From the NCBI GenBank assembly GCA_035760665.1, contig DASTSN010000108.1:4859-68858 (forward strand): 64,000 bases of DNA, written 5' to 3'. Position 1 is the first letter of the stretch. Every line of letters begins with the position of its first letter. The notes beneath the pieces are model-generated. The model searched no databases, was not told the origin of the DNA, and saw only the letters and a program-made list of their open reading frames with translations. The position numbers and the translations under genes are program-made. The stretch comes from DASTSN01 sp035760665 (GTDB taxonomy: Bacteria; Bacteroidota; Bacteroidia; Chitinophagales; Chitinophagaceae). Shown here one piece after another: positions 20,904 to 30,297 of this stretch.

Positions 20904-21761
20904 ATGAATACAGTAAAAAGTTATTGGCAACTCATTAAACCTTCGCTCAGTATCATGGTGGTGTTTAGCAGCGTAATCAGTTACCTGCTGGCACCCAAAG
21001 TTGTGGCATACGACTGGAAAATGATACTGTTGCTCTTTACAGGTGGGTTACTGGTTACGGGTAGTGCCAATGCCATCAACCAGGTGGTAGAAAAAGACAC
21101 GGATGCAATCATGAAGCGAACTGCCAAACGTCCGGTGGCTTCAGGCAAGCTTTCTGTGCAGCAGGGATGGGCGTTTGCCATTCTTGCCGGCGCATCTGGT
21201 GTTTTTATGCTTGGGTACTACTTCAACTGGTTATCGGCTTCGCTGGCGGCGTTTAGTTTGTTTCTCTATGCTTTTATTTATACGCCGTTAAAGAAGGTGA
21301 GTGCGATGGCTGTGCTGGCTGGTGCTTTTCCTGGTGCTTTGCCCTGCTTGATTGGTTGGGCAGCCGGAGATGATAAATTATCCCTTGGAGGTTGGGTACT
21401 GTTTGGCCTGCAGTTCCTCTGGCAATTCCCGCATTTTTGGGCGATTGCCTGGATTGCACACACCGATTACAGCAAAGCAGGTTTTAAACTGCTGCCGAGC
21501 GAGAAGGGACCGACAAAGTATACAGCGATTCAAACGATTATTTATTCGCTGTTGCTAATACCGGTAGGTGTGATTCCTTTCTTTGTCGGGATGAGTGGTG
21601 TTGTAAGCCTTGGTATTGTATTGCTGGCAAACTTGTTTATGGTATGGCGCTGTATAAACTTGTACCGGCAAATGACCGCACAGGCAGCCCGGAAAGTAAT
21701 GTTTGGAAGTTATATTTATCTGCCCGTGGTACTTTTATCTCTGCTGGCAGACAAAATCTGA
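20904..21761 (+). CDS. ctaB: Protohaem IX farnesyltransferase (haem O synthase)
   Basis: 285 residues, seven to nine spans. The UbiA-type prenyltransferase Asp motif appears as NQVVEKDTDAIMKRTAKRP and a second polar site as AHTDYSKAGFKLLP. It farnesylates haem B to haem O, the first step toward the haem A needed by CoxA; the second step is ctaA at 56.5 kb. Lies between coxA and the small cox subunits. Confidence 0.95.
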   Translation: MNTVKSYWQLIKPSLSIMVVFSSVISYLLAPKVVAYDWKMILLLFTGGLLVTGSANAINQVVEKDTDAIMKRTAKRPVASGKLSVQQGWAFAILAGASGVFMLGYYFNWLSASLAAFSLFLYAFIYTPLKKVSAMAVLAGAFPGALPCLIGWAAGDDKLSLGGWVLFGLQFLWQFPHFWAIAWIAHTDYSKAGFKLLPSEKGPTKYTAIQTIIYSLLLIPVGVIPFFVGMSGVVSLGIVLLANLFMVWRCINLYRQMTAQAARKVMFGSYIYLPVVLLSLLADKI

Positions 21762-21775
21762 AAATAAAAAGTGAG

Positions 21776-22342
21776 ATGGAAATTGTGAGCACACAACAAC
21801 AAAAGAAAATACACCCGCACAAGTTCACCTTGTGGATTGCCATTGGCAGTATCGTTATGATGTTTGCCGGGTTAACGAGTGCTTATATTGTAAAAAGCAA
21901 CCAATCGGCCTGGCAGTCGGTTGACATGCCAAAATTGTTCTGGTATTCTACCGGCACCATTTTGTTAAGCAGCCTGACGATGCAAATGGCTTTACGGGCG
22001 TTTAAAGACAGGGAAATGCGGAAATACCGATTATTAATCGGTATCACCACGCTGTTAGGTGTTCTTTTTGTAATATTTCAGTATACTGGTTTTCACCAGT
22101 TGTGGGATAGCGGTATTACGTTTCGTGGCGGAAGTGCAGGCCAGTTTTTATATGTTATTGCCGGGCTGCATGCCCTCCACGTTATTGGCGGCGTAATTGT
22201 TTTGCTGGTGATGCTGGTTAAAGCATTAATCGGTGCTGTGAAAACTTACAGTGCTACACCGGTAGGGCTGGCCGCCACCTATTGGCACTTTGTGGATTTT
22301 TTATGGATTTACCTGTTTGTATTCTTTATGTGGATTGGATAA
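21776..22342 (+). CDS. Haem-copper oxidase subunit III family protein (short)
   Basis: 188 residues from ATG 21776 (MEIVSTQQQKKIHPHKFTLW); the frame is open upstream into ctaB but that part is an overlap shadow. Five hydrophobic spans ending in YWHFVDFLWIYLFVFFMWIG, the classic subunit III C-terminus. It is one of two subunit-III-type genes in tandem; Bacteroidota often have this split arrangement. Probably structural in the aa3 oxidase. Confidence 0.88.
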   Translation: MEIVSTQQQKKIHPHKFTLWIAIGSIVMMFAGLTSAYIVKSNQSAWQSVDMPKLFWYSTGTILLSSLTMQMALRAFKDREMRKYRLLIGITTLLGVLFVIFQYTGFHQLWDSGITFRGGSAGQFLYVIAGLHALHVIGGVIVLLVMLVKALIGAVKTYSATPVGLAATYWHFVDFLWIYLFVFFMWIG

Positions 22343-22374
22343 ACTTTGTAAAACAAAACCTTTAAAACATAGAC

Positions 22375-23049
22375 ATGTCTACGACTGCAGCTACACAAAC
22401 GAAATGGTGGAACGGAGGAAGGAGCCCGTTTAACGTGGAGTATGGAAAATTGATGATGTGGTACTTTCTGATGAGTGACGCTTTTACCTTCGGTGCATTC
22501 CTGATTTCTTATGGAACCGTTCGTTTTTCAAGCAACTCATGGCCTGATCCCAACCATGTATTTAATGCGTTCCCTGGTGCCGGGTCTACCAACCTGCCAC
22601 TGGCATTTGTGAGTTTAATGACGTTTATCCTGATCATCAGTTCTGTAACCATGGTGCTGGCTGTGCATGCGGGCCACAACGGCGACAAAAAAGGTGTTGC
22701 CAAATGGCTGATCTGGACAATCTTAGGCGGTCTGGCATTCTTAAGCTGTCAGGCCTGGGAATGGACACACCTTCATCATGAAGGTGCCTGGTGGGGCAGA
22801 AACCCTTTCCCGAATGCAGATGGCACAATAGCTTCAACCAATTTCACCAATTTCTTTTTTACCATTACCGGCTTCCATGGATTCCACGTATTTTCAGGCG
22901 TCATCATCAACATTATCATGCTGATTATGAACCTGAAAGGTGTATTTGAACGCAGGGGCCACTACCTGATGATCGAAAAAGCAGGCCTGTACTGGCACTT
23001 TGTAGATTTGGTTTGGGTATTTGTATTCCTTTGTTTCTACCTGATCTGA
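22375..23049 (+). CDS. coxC: Cytochrome c oxidase subunit III
   Basis: 224 residues, five spans. Core markers: FGAFLISYGTVRF, the lipid/proton-associated QAWEWTHL segment, GFHGFHVFSGVIINIIML and YWHFVDLVWVFVFLCFYL. Subunit III stabilises proton uptake in subunit I. Placed 32 bp after the shorter subunit III paralogue. Confidence 0.93.
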   Translation: MSTTAATQTKWWNGGRSPFNVEYGKLMMWYFLMSDAFTFGAFLISYGTVRFSSNSWPDPNHVFNAFPGAGSTNLPLAFVSLMTFILIISSVTMVLAVHAGHNGDKKGVAKWLIWTILGGLAFLSCQAWEWTHLHHEGAWWGRNPFPNADGTIASTNFTNFFFTITGFHGFHVFSGVIINIIMLIMNLKGVFERRGHYLMIEKAGLYWHFVDLVWVFVFLCFYLI

Positions 23050-23080
23050 TTTTTTAAAGACTATAAATGAATTAATTGAA

Positions 23081-23512
23081 ATGGAACAACAACTCATTTC
23101 CCCGGAAATAACCTTTCACCAGCACCACGAAGATGCGGAATTCAAGAAGCGCGTCAGGAAAACAACCATCCTGCTATCGATCATTACCCTGATTGAACTG
23201 GGAATCGGCCTTATCATTTACACTATCCATAAAGGGGAACACCCGAATACCACGCTCGTGTTAATGTTTAAAGGTATGGTGTGTATCCTGACACTGGCAA
23301 AAGCCTATTATATCGTTTCGGTATTTATGCACCTGGGTGATGAAATCCGCAATATGATTATGACGATTGTTGTACCCCTGATGCTGTTTATCTGGTTTAT
23401 TGCGGCTTTTCTGATAGACGGAAATTCGTATAAAAACCTTCGTAATAAATATCACCAGCAAACCGAACAAAAAGCCCCGGTTAAAGCGGAGGAATCACAC
23501 GGAAAAGACTAA
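23081..23512 (+). CDS. coxD: Cytochrome c oxidase subunit IV family protein
   Basis: 143 residues with three spans (about 25-45, 54-76, 84-107). LIIYTIHKGEHPNTTLVLMF and the third span (IRNMIMTIVVPLMLFIWFI) match prokaryotic subunit IV proteins. The tail is hydrophilic (TEQKAPVKAEESHGKD). Last structural oxidase gene before a terminator-like hairpin. Confidence 0.88.
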   Translation: MEQQLISPEITFHQHHEDAEFKKRVRKTTILLSIITLIELGIGLIIYTIHKGEHPNTTLVLMFKGMVCILTLAKAYYIVSVFMHLGDEIRNMIMTIVVPLMLFIWFIAAFLIDGNSYKNLRNKYHQQTEQKAPVKAEESHGKD

Positions 23513-23555
23513 CGGGACAGCCTAACTGCTTATAAGACTTTTGTTTATTTATTGT

Positions 23556-23586
23556 CGTCCCGCTGCCAGCGGGACGGCTGTTTTTT
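23556..23586 (+). terminator. Hairpin plus T run after the cox genes
   Basis: CGTCCCGCT (23556-23564) pairs perfectly with AGCGGGACG (23568-23576) around a GCC loop; six T follow at 23581-23586, four bases after the stem. Because sco starts only 14 bp later, it probably ends most act-cox transcripts while allowing some readthrough. Confidence 0.75.
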
Positions 23587-23599
23587 AAAATAGGTTACC

Positions 23600-24403
23600 G
23601 TGAATAAAAAGGCATTGTTAGGGGTGGTGATTGCCCTGCTTCTTCCCCTGGTTAGTTATTTTATGCTGAAACATTTCAGCGATAAAGCTGTAGTGGTTCC
23701 CCCACACTACCTGGCCGATTCGGTGATTACCAGGACAGTTGATGGTAAAAGCATCAGTGATACGGTTTGGCACCAGCTGCCTGATTTTGCACTGGTCAAC
23801 CAGTTGGGCGATACAGTTTCCTGGAACGATATTGGTAACAGGATTGTGGTGGCGGATTTTTTCTACACCCACTGCCCCACCATCTGTCCGGCCCTCACCA
23901 AAAACATGGCGAAACTCCAGCAGTCAATAAAAAGCTCGGAGAAAGTGGGTGATCGTGAGCCCGATTTCATCCAGTTCCTGTCTTTCAGCATCGATCCCGA
24001 ACGTGATTCTGTAGCCCGGCTCAAATACTGGGCCGACAGGTTCCAGATAAACCCTGATAACTGGTGGCTGCTAACCGGCAATAAAAAATCTATTTATGAC
24101 CTCGCCATCAATGATATGAAAATTGGCCTCGTGGATGGCGAGGGTGTTGATTCAAATTTTATTCATACCGATCATTTTGTGCTGATTGATCGTAACCGGA
24201 ATATTCGCGGGTACTATCATGGTCTTGATACCACATCCCTGGCCAGGCTATCAGAAGATATCATCTTCCTGTCACTCGAAAAAGACCGGAATAAAAAAAG
24301 TTTCTTTGATGGTAAACTGGAGCTAATTGCAGTTGTTATGCTGATTACGATGGCAGCAGTGGGTATTTTCTTATACATATTCAGGAAAAAGCCGGTTAAT
24401 TAA
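23600..24403 (+). CDS. SCO1/SenC family copper chaperone for cytochrome oxidase
   Basis: 267 residues from a GTG start. An N-terminal span (residues 5-22) anchors a thioredoxin-like domain with the copper/redox motif HCPTIC (Cys92, Cys96) and a C-terminal His in NFIHTDHFVLID as third ligand; a second span lies near the C-terminus (about 238-260), which is less usual. Sco proteins deliver copper to, or reduce, the CuA site of CoxB. Confidence 0.92.
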   Translation: MNKKALLGVVIALLLPLVSYFMLKHFSDKAVVVPPHYLADSVITRTVDGKSISDTVWHQLPDFALVNQLGDTVSWNDIGNRIVVADFFYTHCPTICPALTKNMAKLQQSIKSSEKVGDREPDFIQFLSFSIDPERDSVARLKYWADRFQINPDNWWLLTGNKKSIYDLAINDMKIGLVDGEGVDSNFIHTDHFVLIDRNRNIRGYYHGLDTTSLARLSEDIIFLSLEKDRNKKSFFDGKLELIAVVMLITMAAVGIFLYIFRKKPVN

Positions 24404-24408
24404 TTCAT

Positions 24409-24993
24409 ATGCTACAGGCAGTCTGGAAAAAAAATAACAGAAAAGCAAGTGTGCTCATCTATTCGTTTTCAATCATCGTTTTTGCTGCGGTTGTCTTGCT
24501 TTCACGAGTAAAGCTCACTGTTGAACTAGGATTTGATGTGCACCTGTTTGCTTTTGCCAATGCACTCATCAATAGTTGTGTGGCAGTGCTGTTGCTGGCG
24601 GCGCTGATTGCTGTAAAAGGGAAGCAATACCGGCTTCACCGCGCCCTGATGCTTACAGCCATGATTTTATCTATTCTTTTTTTGATCAGCTATATCTGTC
24701 ACCACCTGTTTGCCGGAGAGACACGATTCGGTGACCTGAATCACGATGGCCTTTTGAGCGATCAGGAAAAAACAAAGGCCGGCTCGTTACGGATTATCTA
24801 TTATGTATTGTTAGGCACCCATATCCCCCTGGCGGGTATCATTCTCCCCTTTATTTTATTCACTGCATACAGGGCACTGGTCGGTGAATTTCCCCTTCAT
24901 AAAAAGCTTGCACGTATTACCTGGCCGATATGGTTTTATGTAGCGGTTACAGGTGTAATTGTATACTGGCTGATAAGTCCTTATTACGGATAG
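24409..24993 (+). CDS. DUF420 membrane protein, oxidase assembly-associated
   Basis: 194 residues, five to six spans, with the His-containing segments FANALINSCVAVLLL, YICHHLF and LLGTHIPLAGIILP conserved in DUF420. The Bacillus relative CtaM is needed for aa3 oxidase maturation, so a role in assembly here is likely. Starts five bases after the sco stop codon, so the two are cotranscribed. Confidence 0.88.
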   Translation: MLQAVWKKNNRKASVLIYSFSIIVFAAVVLLSRVKLTVELGFDVHLFAFANALINSCVAVLLLAALIAVKGKQYRLHRALMLTAMILSILFLISYICHHLFAGETRFGDLNHDGLLSDQEKTKAGSLRIIYYVLLGTHIPLAGIILPFILFTAYRALVGEFPLHKKLARITWPIWFYVAVTGVIVYWLISPYYG

Positions 24994-25099
24994 GTGTTAG
25001 CAGACGCCGGACATTGTGAGTATCGCTTTATGAAATACATGTTGCACGAAGTATTCCCCTAAAGCAGGTGAACTTGCATTTCTTCATTCATTCTGCTGC

Positions 25100-25164
25100 T
25101 GATCATTCTCACCTTTTTACATGACAAATCTCATCGCTTCTCCTGCCGGTCCGCTTCACCTTTG
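25100..25164 (+). promoter_or_regulatory. Tandem CRP/FNR-type sites and promoter for ccoI
   Basis: Two TGA-N6-TCA sites: 25100-25111 (centre 25105.5) and 25122-25133 (centre 25127.5), 22 bp apart, i.e. two helical turns. CACCTTTG at 25157-25164 (one mismatch to TAnnTTTG) begins 29.5 bp from the second centre, the same spacing as at the two other promoters of this type here. This implies activation from about -41.5 by an FNR-like regulator. Confidence 0.58.
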
Positions 25165-25187
25165 TTTCTTGCCCAACCAGCTTTCGG

Positions 25188-27647
25188 ATGGAGATCACAG
25201 AAACGATTCAACGGTCAAAGCAGAAAAGCAATCCTGCCGGAAAAGAACTCACACGCTGTTACCACTGTGGAGAGGACTGTGATCGTTCCATCAGTACGGA
25301 CGATAAATATTTCTGCTGCGAAGGTTGCCAATTTGTGTACCAATTGCTGCAGCAAAATGGCCTTTGTAATTATTATGACCTGAGCAGTACGCCGGGTATT
25401 AAAGTAAAAGGAAAATTCACTGCTGAACGATTTGCCTATCTCGACAATGCGGATGTTCAGCAACAGCTGATAAGGTTTACTGATGGCCGGCAAACACATG
25501 TTTCTTTTTACCTGCCACAGATGCACTGCGCCTCTTGTATCTGGCTGCTGGAGAATCTTCATACAATTCAAAAGGGCATACTGTATTCTAAAACAAATTT
25601 CCAGCGAAAAGAAATCAGTATTGCCTATGATCCACAACAAACTTCGCTCCGCAGGGTAGTGGAACTGCTGGCTTACACCGGGTACGAACCATATATCAGC
25701 TTTAACGAATCAGAAAAAAAGAAGGTAAAAAAGGTTAACCGCCAGCAACTTTTTAAAATTGGAGTGGCGGGTTTTTGTTTCAGTAATATTATGATGCTCA
25801 GTTTTCCCGAATATTTTTCATCGGGAAGTATTGATCAGCCTTACCTGCAAAAAGTGTTCAGCTACTTAAACCTCATTCTTGCATTACCGGTATTTTTCTA
25901 TAGTGCATCCGGTTTTTTTATTTCTGCATGGAAAGGCCTCCGGCAAAAATGGCTGAACATAGATGCTCCTATCGCCCTGGCAATACTGGTAACATTTAGC
26001 CGTAGTGTATATGAAATACTTACAGCAACAGGACCGGGTTATTTTGACTCGATGAGCGGGATTGTATTATTTATGCTGGCTGGTCGCTGGTTTCAGGACA
26101 AGACCTATGATTCATTTTCATTCGACCGCGATTACAAATCCTATTTTCCGCTTGGCGTTACCGTTTTGAAAGACGGTGCAGAAAAAATTGTCACCATTAA
26201 CACCCTGCAAAAGGGTGACCAGGTGCTGGTGCGTAATCATGAGATGGTTCCGGCGGATGCCGTGTTGCTGAGCGAGGAAGCCAGCGTAGATTACAGTTTT
26301 GTTTCCGGGGAAAATACACCGGTGTTGAAACGAAAAGGAGAATTGATTTATGCCGGGGCTCAGCAATTATCCGGCTCCGTTATGCTGGAAGTCATTAACC
26401 CGGTTTCGCAGAGTTACATCACCCAGTTGTGGAACAATAATGATGTTTTTAAGGAAAAAAAGAATACTGAAAAATCCTTTATTCATCCGTGGAGCCGCTA
26501 TTTCACAATCACGTTATTACTGATAGCCGCTGCGGCTGCATTTTTTTGGTGGATGGTGGATCCGTCTAAAATACTCCCGGCCGTAACGGCAGCACTGATC
26601 GTTGCTTGTCCCTGTTCCTTACTCTTATCAGCAACTTTTACGTATGGAAATATGCTGCGCCAGTTTGGAAAAAATAAATTGTACCTGAAAAATGCCTCAG
26701 TAATCGAGTCGCTCGCAGGGGTCACCAATATTGTGTTTGATAAAACCGGCACGTTGACACAGGCCACCCTTGCTGATATTACGTTTGACGGAGTGCCGCT
26801 TTCACAGCATGAAATAAATATGATTGGATCGCTGGCGAAACAGTCTGTTCACCCGCTAAGCAGGCTGTTAACTCAATGGCTGGAAAACCAATTTACAATG
26901 TCTGTATTACCGGTATCTTTTTTTAGTGAAATGAGTGGTAAAGGTACAGCTGCTATGGTAGATGGCCACCAGGTAAAACTTGGTTCGCAGGCATTTGTAG
27001 CAGGAAAACAGGTCAATGAACATAAAGCCGAAAATGGGACGGTGTTCGTAGCTATTGACGAAAATGTAAGAGGAGTTTTCCATGTTCATAACAGGTACCG
27101 CAAAGGAACCGCTTCAATGCTTGCAACACTTGCAGGCAAAGGGTATTCTCTTCATGTTTTGTCAGGCGATCATGCAGCCGAGCACGATAGGTTAAGGATG
27201 TTGTTTGGTCAAAATGCAATTCTTCGGTTCAACCAATCGCCCCAGGAAAAACTTGATTATATCCGTGCGTTAAAAAAAGATCAGCACGGTACCCGTGTTT
27301 TAATGCTGGGCGATGGGTTGAATGATGCCGGTGCCTTGTTACAAAGCGATATCGGTATTGCGGTGAGTGAAAATATCAGCCAGTTCACCCCGGCCAGTGA
27401 TGCCATACTTGACTGTTCACAGTTTACCAAACTCGATCGCTTCATAGCCTATGCACGATCCGGTAAGCGGGTTGTCACCTGGAGCTTTATCTTATCCATT
27501 TTGTATAATATCGTAGGACTGAGTTTTGCTGTGCGTGCTGCATTGTCGCCACTGGTGGCGGCAATTCTTATGCCGGTGAGTTCGGTTTCGATTGTTCTGT
27601 TTGTCACAGCTGCCACATCATTCCAGGCACGTCGAAAAGGTTTATAG
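25188..27647 (+). CDS. ccoI: Cu-transporting P1B-type ATPase for cbb3 assembly (CcoI/FixI)
   Basis: 819 residues. N-terminal Cys-rich metal-binding domain (CYHCGEDC...CCEGC, residues 24-47), an HMA-type domain with MHCASC (112-117), eight spans, CPC in the sixth (near residue 473), phosphorylation loop DKTGTLT (Asp near 518), SVHPLSR and GDGLNDAG hinge. The actuator TGES loop reads SGEN, so the essential Glu is kept. It supplies copper for the CuB centre of cbb3 oxidase. It has its own promoter and precedes ccoS by 81 bp. Confidence 0.93.
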   Translation: MEITETIQRSKQKSNPAGKELTRCYHCGEDCDRSISTDDKYFCCEGCQFVYQLLQQNGLCNYYDLSSTPGIKVKGKFTAERFAYLDNADVQQQLIRFTDGRQTHVSFYLPQMHCASCIWLLENLHTIQKGILYSKTNFQRKEISIAYDPQQTSLRRVVELLAYTGYEPYISFNESEKKKVKKVNRQQLFKIGVAGFCFSNIMMLSFPEYFSSGSIDQPYLQKVFSYLNLILALPVFFYSASGFFISAWKGLRQKWLNIDAPIALAILVTFSRSVYEILTATGPGYFDSMSGIVLFMLAGRWFQDKTYDSFSFDRDYKSYFPLGVTVLKDGAEKIVTINTLQKGDQVLVRNHEMVPADAVLLSEEASVDYSFVSGENTPVLKRKGELIYAGAQQLSGSVMLEVINPVSQSYITQLWNNNDVFKEKKNTEKSFIHPWSRYFTITLLLIAAAAAFFWWMVDPSKILPAVTAALIVACPCSLLLSATFTYGNMLRQFGKNKLYLKNASVIESLAGVTNIVFDKTGTLTQATLADITFDGVPLSQHEINMIGSLAKQSVHPLSRLLTQWLENQFTMSVLPVSFFSEMSGKGTAAMVDGHQVKLGSQAFVAGKQVNEHKAENGTVFVAIDENVRGVFHVHNRYRKGTASMLATLAGKGYSLHVLSGDHAAEHDRLRMLFGQNAILRFNQSPQEKLDYIRALKKDQHGTRVLMLGDGLNDAGALLQSDIGIAVSENISQFTPASDAILDCSQFTKLDRFIAYARSGKRVVTWSFILSILYNIVGLSFAVRAALSPLVAAILMPVSSVSIVLFVTAATSFQARRKGL

Positions 27648-27674
27648 CGGCTTGATAATCCTCATGCGATTGTC

Positions 27675-27717
27675 TGATAATTGTCATAATACACCGGTTT
27701 ATCCCCCAATACATTTG
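27675..27717 (+). promoter_or_regulatory. CRP/FNR-type site and promoter for ccoS-ccoNO
   Basis: TGATAATTGTCA at 27675-27686 (TGA-N6-TCA, centre 27680.5) and a perfect -7 element TACATTTG at 27710-27717, starting 29.5 bp from the site centre. There is no good TTTG -33 element at the usual distance, as expected for an activator-dependent promoter. The ccoS ATG follows 11 bp later, so the leader would be very short. Confidence 0.65.
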
Positions 27718-27728
27718 CCTACACAAAA

Positions 27729-27920
27729 ATGCAGGTTGTGAGTGTTCTGATCATTCTTATTGCTGTGAGTATACTCGTGGCCGGAGGCTTTCTCGTGGCT
27801 TTTATCTGGTCCGTAAAAAAAGGCCAGTTTGATGACGATTATACTCCATCCGTACGAATGTTGTTTGATGACACACCCGCGCCTGATGAGGAGTCTTCTG
27901 TAAAATCAAAACAATCATAA
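27729..27920 (+). CDS. ccoS: cbb3 oxidase assembly protein CcoS
   Basis: 63 residues: one span (about 5-27, ILIAVSILVAGGFLVAFIW) followed by KKGQFDDDYTPSVRMLFDD. The W-x-x-x-x-G-Q-F-D-D pattern after the span is the family signature. CcoS is required for haem and copper insertion into cbb3 oxidase. Three bases separate it from ccoNO. Confidence 0.93.
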   Translation: MQVVSVLIILIAVSILVAGGFLVAFIWSVKKGQFDDDYTPSVRMLFDDTPAPDEESSVKSKQS

Positions 27921-27923
27921 TTC

Positions 27924-30065
27924 ATGCAACTGGAGAAGTTTCAATACGACAACCGGATCGTACGCAATTTCGCTTATGCAACCATTTTGTGGGGAGTAGT
28001 GGGTATGTTGGTTGGCTTATGGGCAGCGCTGGAACTGGTTTTTCCGAAAGTGCTAAACGTTCAGCCATGGTTTAATTTTGGACGTATCAGGCCACTGCAT
28101 ACCAATGCCGTGATTTTTGCATTCGTGGGCAATGGGATTTTTATGGGATATTATTATTCCTTGCAGCGGCTGTTAAAAACCAGGATGGCCAGTGATATTC
28201 TCAGCCGTATCCATTTCTGGGGCTGGCAGTTAATTATCGTTGCCGCTGCTATTACACTGCCGCTTGGTATAACAACCAGTAAAGAATACGCGGAACTGGA
28301 ATGGCCCATCGATATTGCGATTGCAGTCATATGGGTCATCTTTGGCTGGAATATGTTTGCCACCATCCTGAAAAGAAGGGAGCGACACCTTTATGTGGCT
28401 ATCTGGTTTTACATTGCTACGTTTGTAACGGTTGCGGTTTTGCATATTGTTAACTCGTTTGAACTGCCGGTGACTTTCCTCAAAAGCTATTCGTGGTATG
28501 CCGGTGTGCAGGATGCACTTGTGCAGTGGTGGTATGGTCACAATGCGGTAGCTTTTTTCCTGACGACACCATACCTCGGCCTAATGTATTATTTCCTGCC
28601 TAAAGCGGCTAACCGGCCGGTTTTTTCGTATAAACTTTCTATTATTCACTTTTGGGCGCTGATCTTTATTTACATCTGGGCAGGCCCGCACCACCTGCTG
28701 TATTCGGCGCTGCCTAACTGGGCACAGTCGCTAGGAATCGTGTTTTCGTTTACTTTAATTTTCCCCAGCTGGGGTGGTATGATCAATGGGTTGCTGACAC
28801 TGCGAGGCGCCTGGGATAAAGTAAGAGAAGATGTCATCCTTAAATTTATGGTAGTAGCGGTAACTGCTTACGGTATGGCTACGTTTGAAGGTCCGATGCT
28901 TTCCCTGAAAACCATTAATGCGATCAGCCATTTTACTGATTGGACGATTGCGCATGTTCACGTAGGAGGCTTGGGGTGGAATGGCATGCTGACTTTTGGT
29001 ATCCTTTACTGGCTGATCCCTAAAATTTTCAAAACAGAACTTTATTCCAGGAAACTGGCAAATGCGCACTTCTGGATTGCCACGCTGGGTATTCTCTTTT
29101 ACGCCATTCCTATGTACTGGGCAGGCTTTACGCAGGCTTCTATGTGGAAGCAGTTTACCGAAAGCGGCCAGTTAAAATATCCATTTCTTGAAACGGTTAC
29201 TTACCTAAAACCCTTTTATGCCACCCGTTCCTTTGGTGGAGCGTTGTACCTCGTTGGTGCGTTGCTGATGGTATATAATATTTATAAAACGGTTCGTCAG
29301 GGAAAATTAGTCGCCAACGAAGATGCAGAAGCTCCGGCCCTGGAAAAAACATACCAGCAGCATAATGGTGAACACTGGCACCGCTGGCTTGAAAGAAAAC
29401 CTGTACCCTTCCTGGTTGCCACATTGATCGTAATACTGATTGGAGGTGTCATAGAAATGGTACCGACCTTCCTGGTCAAGTCAAATGTGCCCACCATTGC
29501 CAGCGTGAAACCTTACACGCCACTGGAACTGCAGGGCCGTGATATTTATGTCCGGGAAGGCTGTTATACTTGTCACTCGCAGATGATACGCCCTTTCCGG
29601 TCTGAAACAGAACGCTACGGTGAATATTCAAAAGCCGGTGAATTTGTGTACGATCACCCCTTCCAATGGGGCTCCAAACGAACCGGGCCCGACCTGGCGC
29701 GGGAAGGGGCTGGCAACAACCGCAAAACTAATACCTGGCATTTTAATCACCTTGATGATCCGCAAGCAATTTCAACGGGCTCCATCATGCCAAGTTACTC
29801 GTTCCTGATTGATAACGTACTGGATACTTCCACCACGAGAGCAAAAATCAGGGCGATGCAAACCCTGGGTGTACCCTACGAAAAAGGATATGAAGATAAA
29901 GCTAACAGGGACCTGGCGATACAAGCCAGCCAAATTGCCGCCACGCTTCATAACGATAGTATCATGGTGCCGTCAAACAGAGAGATTATTGCAGTGATAG
30001 CTTACCTGCAACGACTGGGCACCGATATCGGTAAAAATAAAATAGCCGGTACATCAAATAAATAA
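27924..30065 (+). CDS. ccoNO: cbb3 oxidase subunits I and II fused (CcoNO)
   Basis: 713 residues. Residues 1 to about 470 are CcoN: haem and CuB His in RPLHTNAV, WWYGHNAVAFF, AGPHHLLYSALP and HFTDWTIAHVHVGG. After a span near 490-510 the CcoO part follows, with its membrane anchor and a single haem c site CYTCH at residues 547-551 (GCYTCHSQMIRPF). Fusion of N and O is common in Bacteroidota. Together with CcoP it forms the high-affinity, low-oxygen terminal oxidase. Confidence 0.95.
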   Translation: MQLEKFQYDNRIVRNFAYATILWGVVGMLVGLWAALELVFPKVLNVQPWFNFGRIRPLHTNAVIFAFVGNGIFMGYYYSLQRLLKTRMASDILSRIHFWGWQLIIVAAAITLPLGITTSKEYAELEWPIDIAIAVIWVIFGWNMFATILKRRERHLYVAIWFYIATFVTVAVLHIVNSFELPVTFLKSYSWYAGVQDALVQWWYGHNAVAFFLTTPYLGLMYYFLPKAANRPVFSYKLSIIHFWALIFIYIWAGPHHLLYSALPNWAQSLGIVFSFTLIFPSWGGMINGLLTLRGAWDKVREDVILKFMVVAVTAYGMATFEGPMLSLKTINAISHFTDWTIAHVHVGGLGWNGMLTFGILYWLIPKIFKTELYSRKLANAHFWIATLGILFYAIPMYWAGFTQASMWKQFTESGQLKYPFLETVTYLKPFYATRSFGGALYLVGALLMVYNIYKTVRQGKLVANEDAEAPALEKTYQQHNGEHWHRWLERKPVPFLVATLIVILIGGVIEMVPTFLVKSNVPTIASVKPYTPLELQGRDIYVREGCYTCHSQMIRPFRSETERYGEYSKAGEFVYDHPFQWGSKRTGPDLAREGAGNNRKTNTWHFNHLDDPQAISTGSIMPSYSFLIDNVLDTSTTRAKIRAMQTLGVPYEKGYEDKANRDLAIQASQIAATLHNDSIMVPSNREIIAVIAYLQRLGTDIGKNKIAGTSNK

Positions 30066-30067
30066 CC

Positions 30068-30295
30068 ATGCTAAAGTTTATAAAACAACATGCAGAATCC
30101 ATTAGTGGTATCGGTATTTATCCGGTTATCTCCCTACTGATTTTCTTTTTCTTTTTCGTAGGGCTGTTGTTTTACGTTAAGAAAATGGATAAGAAGAAAG
30201 TAAAAGAGTTGAAAAATCTTCCACTGGATGAAGATGCTGGTGCCGACGACGATAATCATAAAACAGATAAGGATAATCATCTTAAACACGCTTAA
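30068..30295 (+). CDS. ccoQ: CcoQ-like small cbb3 component
   Basis: 75 residues: one span (about 17-38, YPVISLLIFFFFFVGLLFYV) followed by a Lys-rich then Asp/His-rich cytoplasmic tail (DEDAGADDDNHKTDKDNH). Position between ccoNO and ccoP and the span-plus-charged-tail layout fit CcoQ, which stabilises the oxidase. Sequence identity in this family is low, so the name rests mostly on position. The spacers to both neighbours are only two bases. Confidence 0.82.
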   Translation: MLKFIKQHAESISGIGIYPVISLLIFFFFFVGLLFYVKKMDKKKVKELKNLPLDEDAGADDDNHKTDKDNHLKHA

Positions 30296-30297
30296 TC

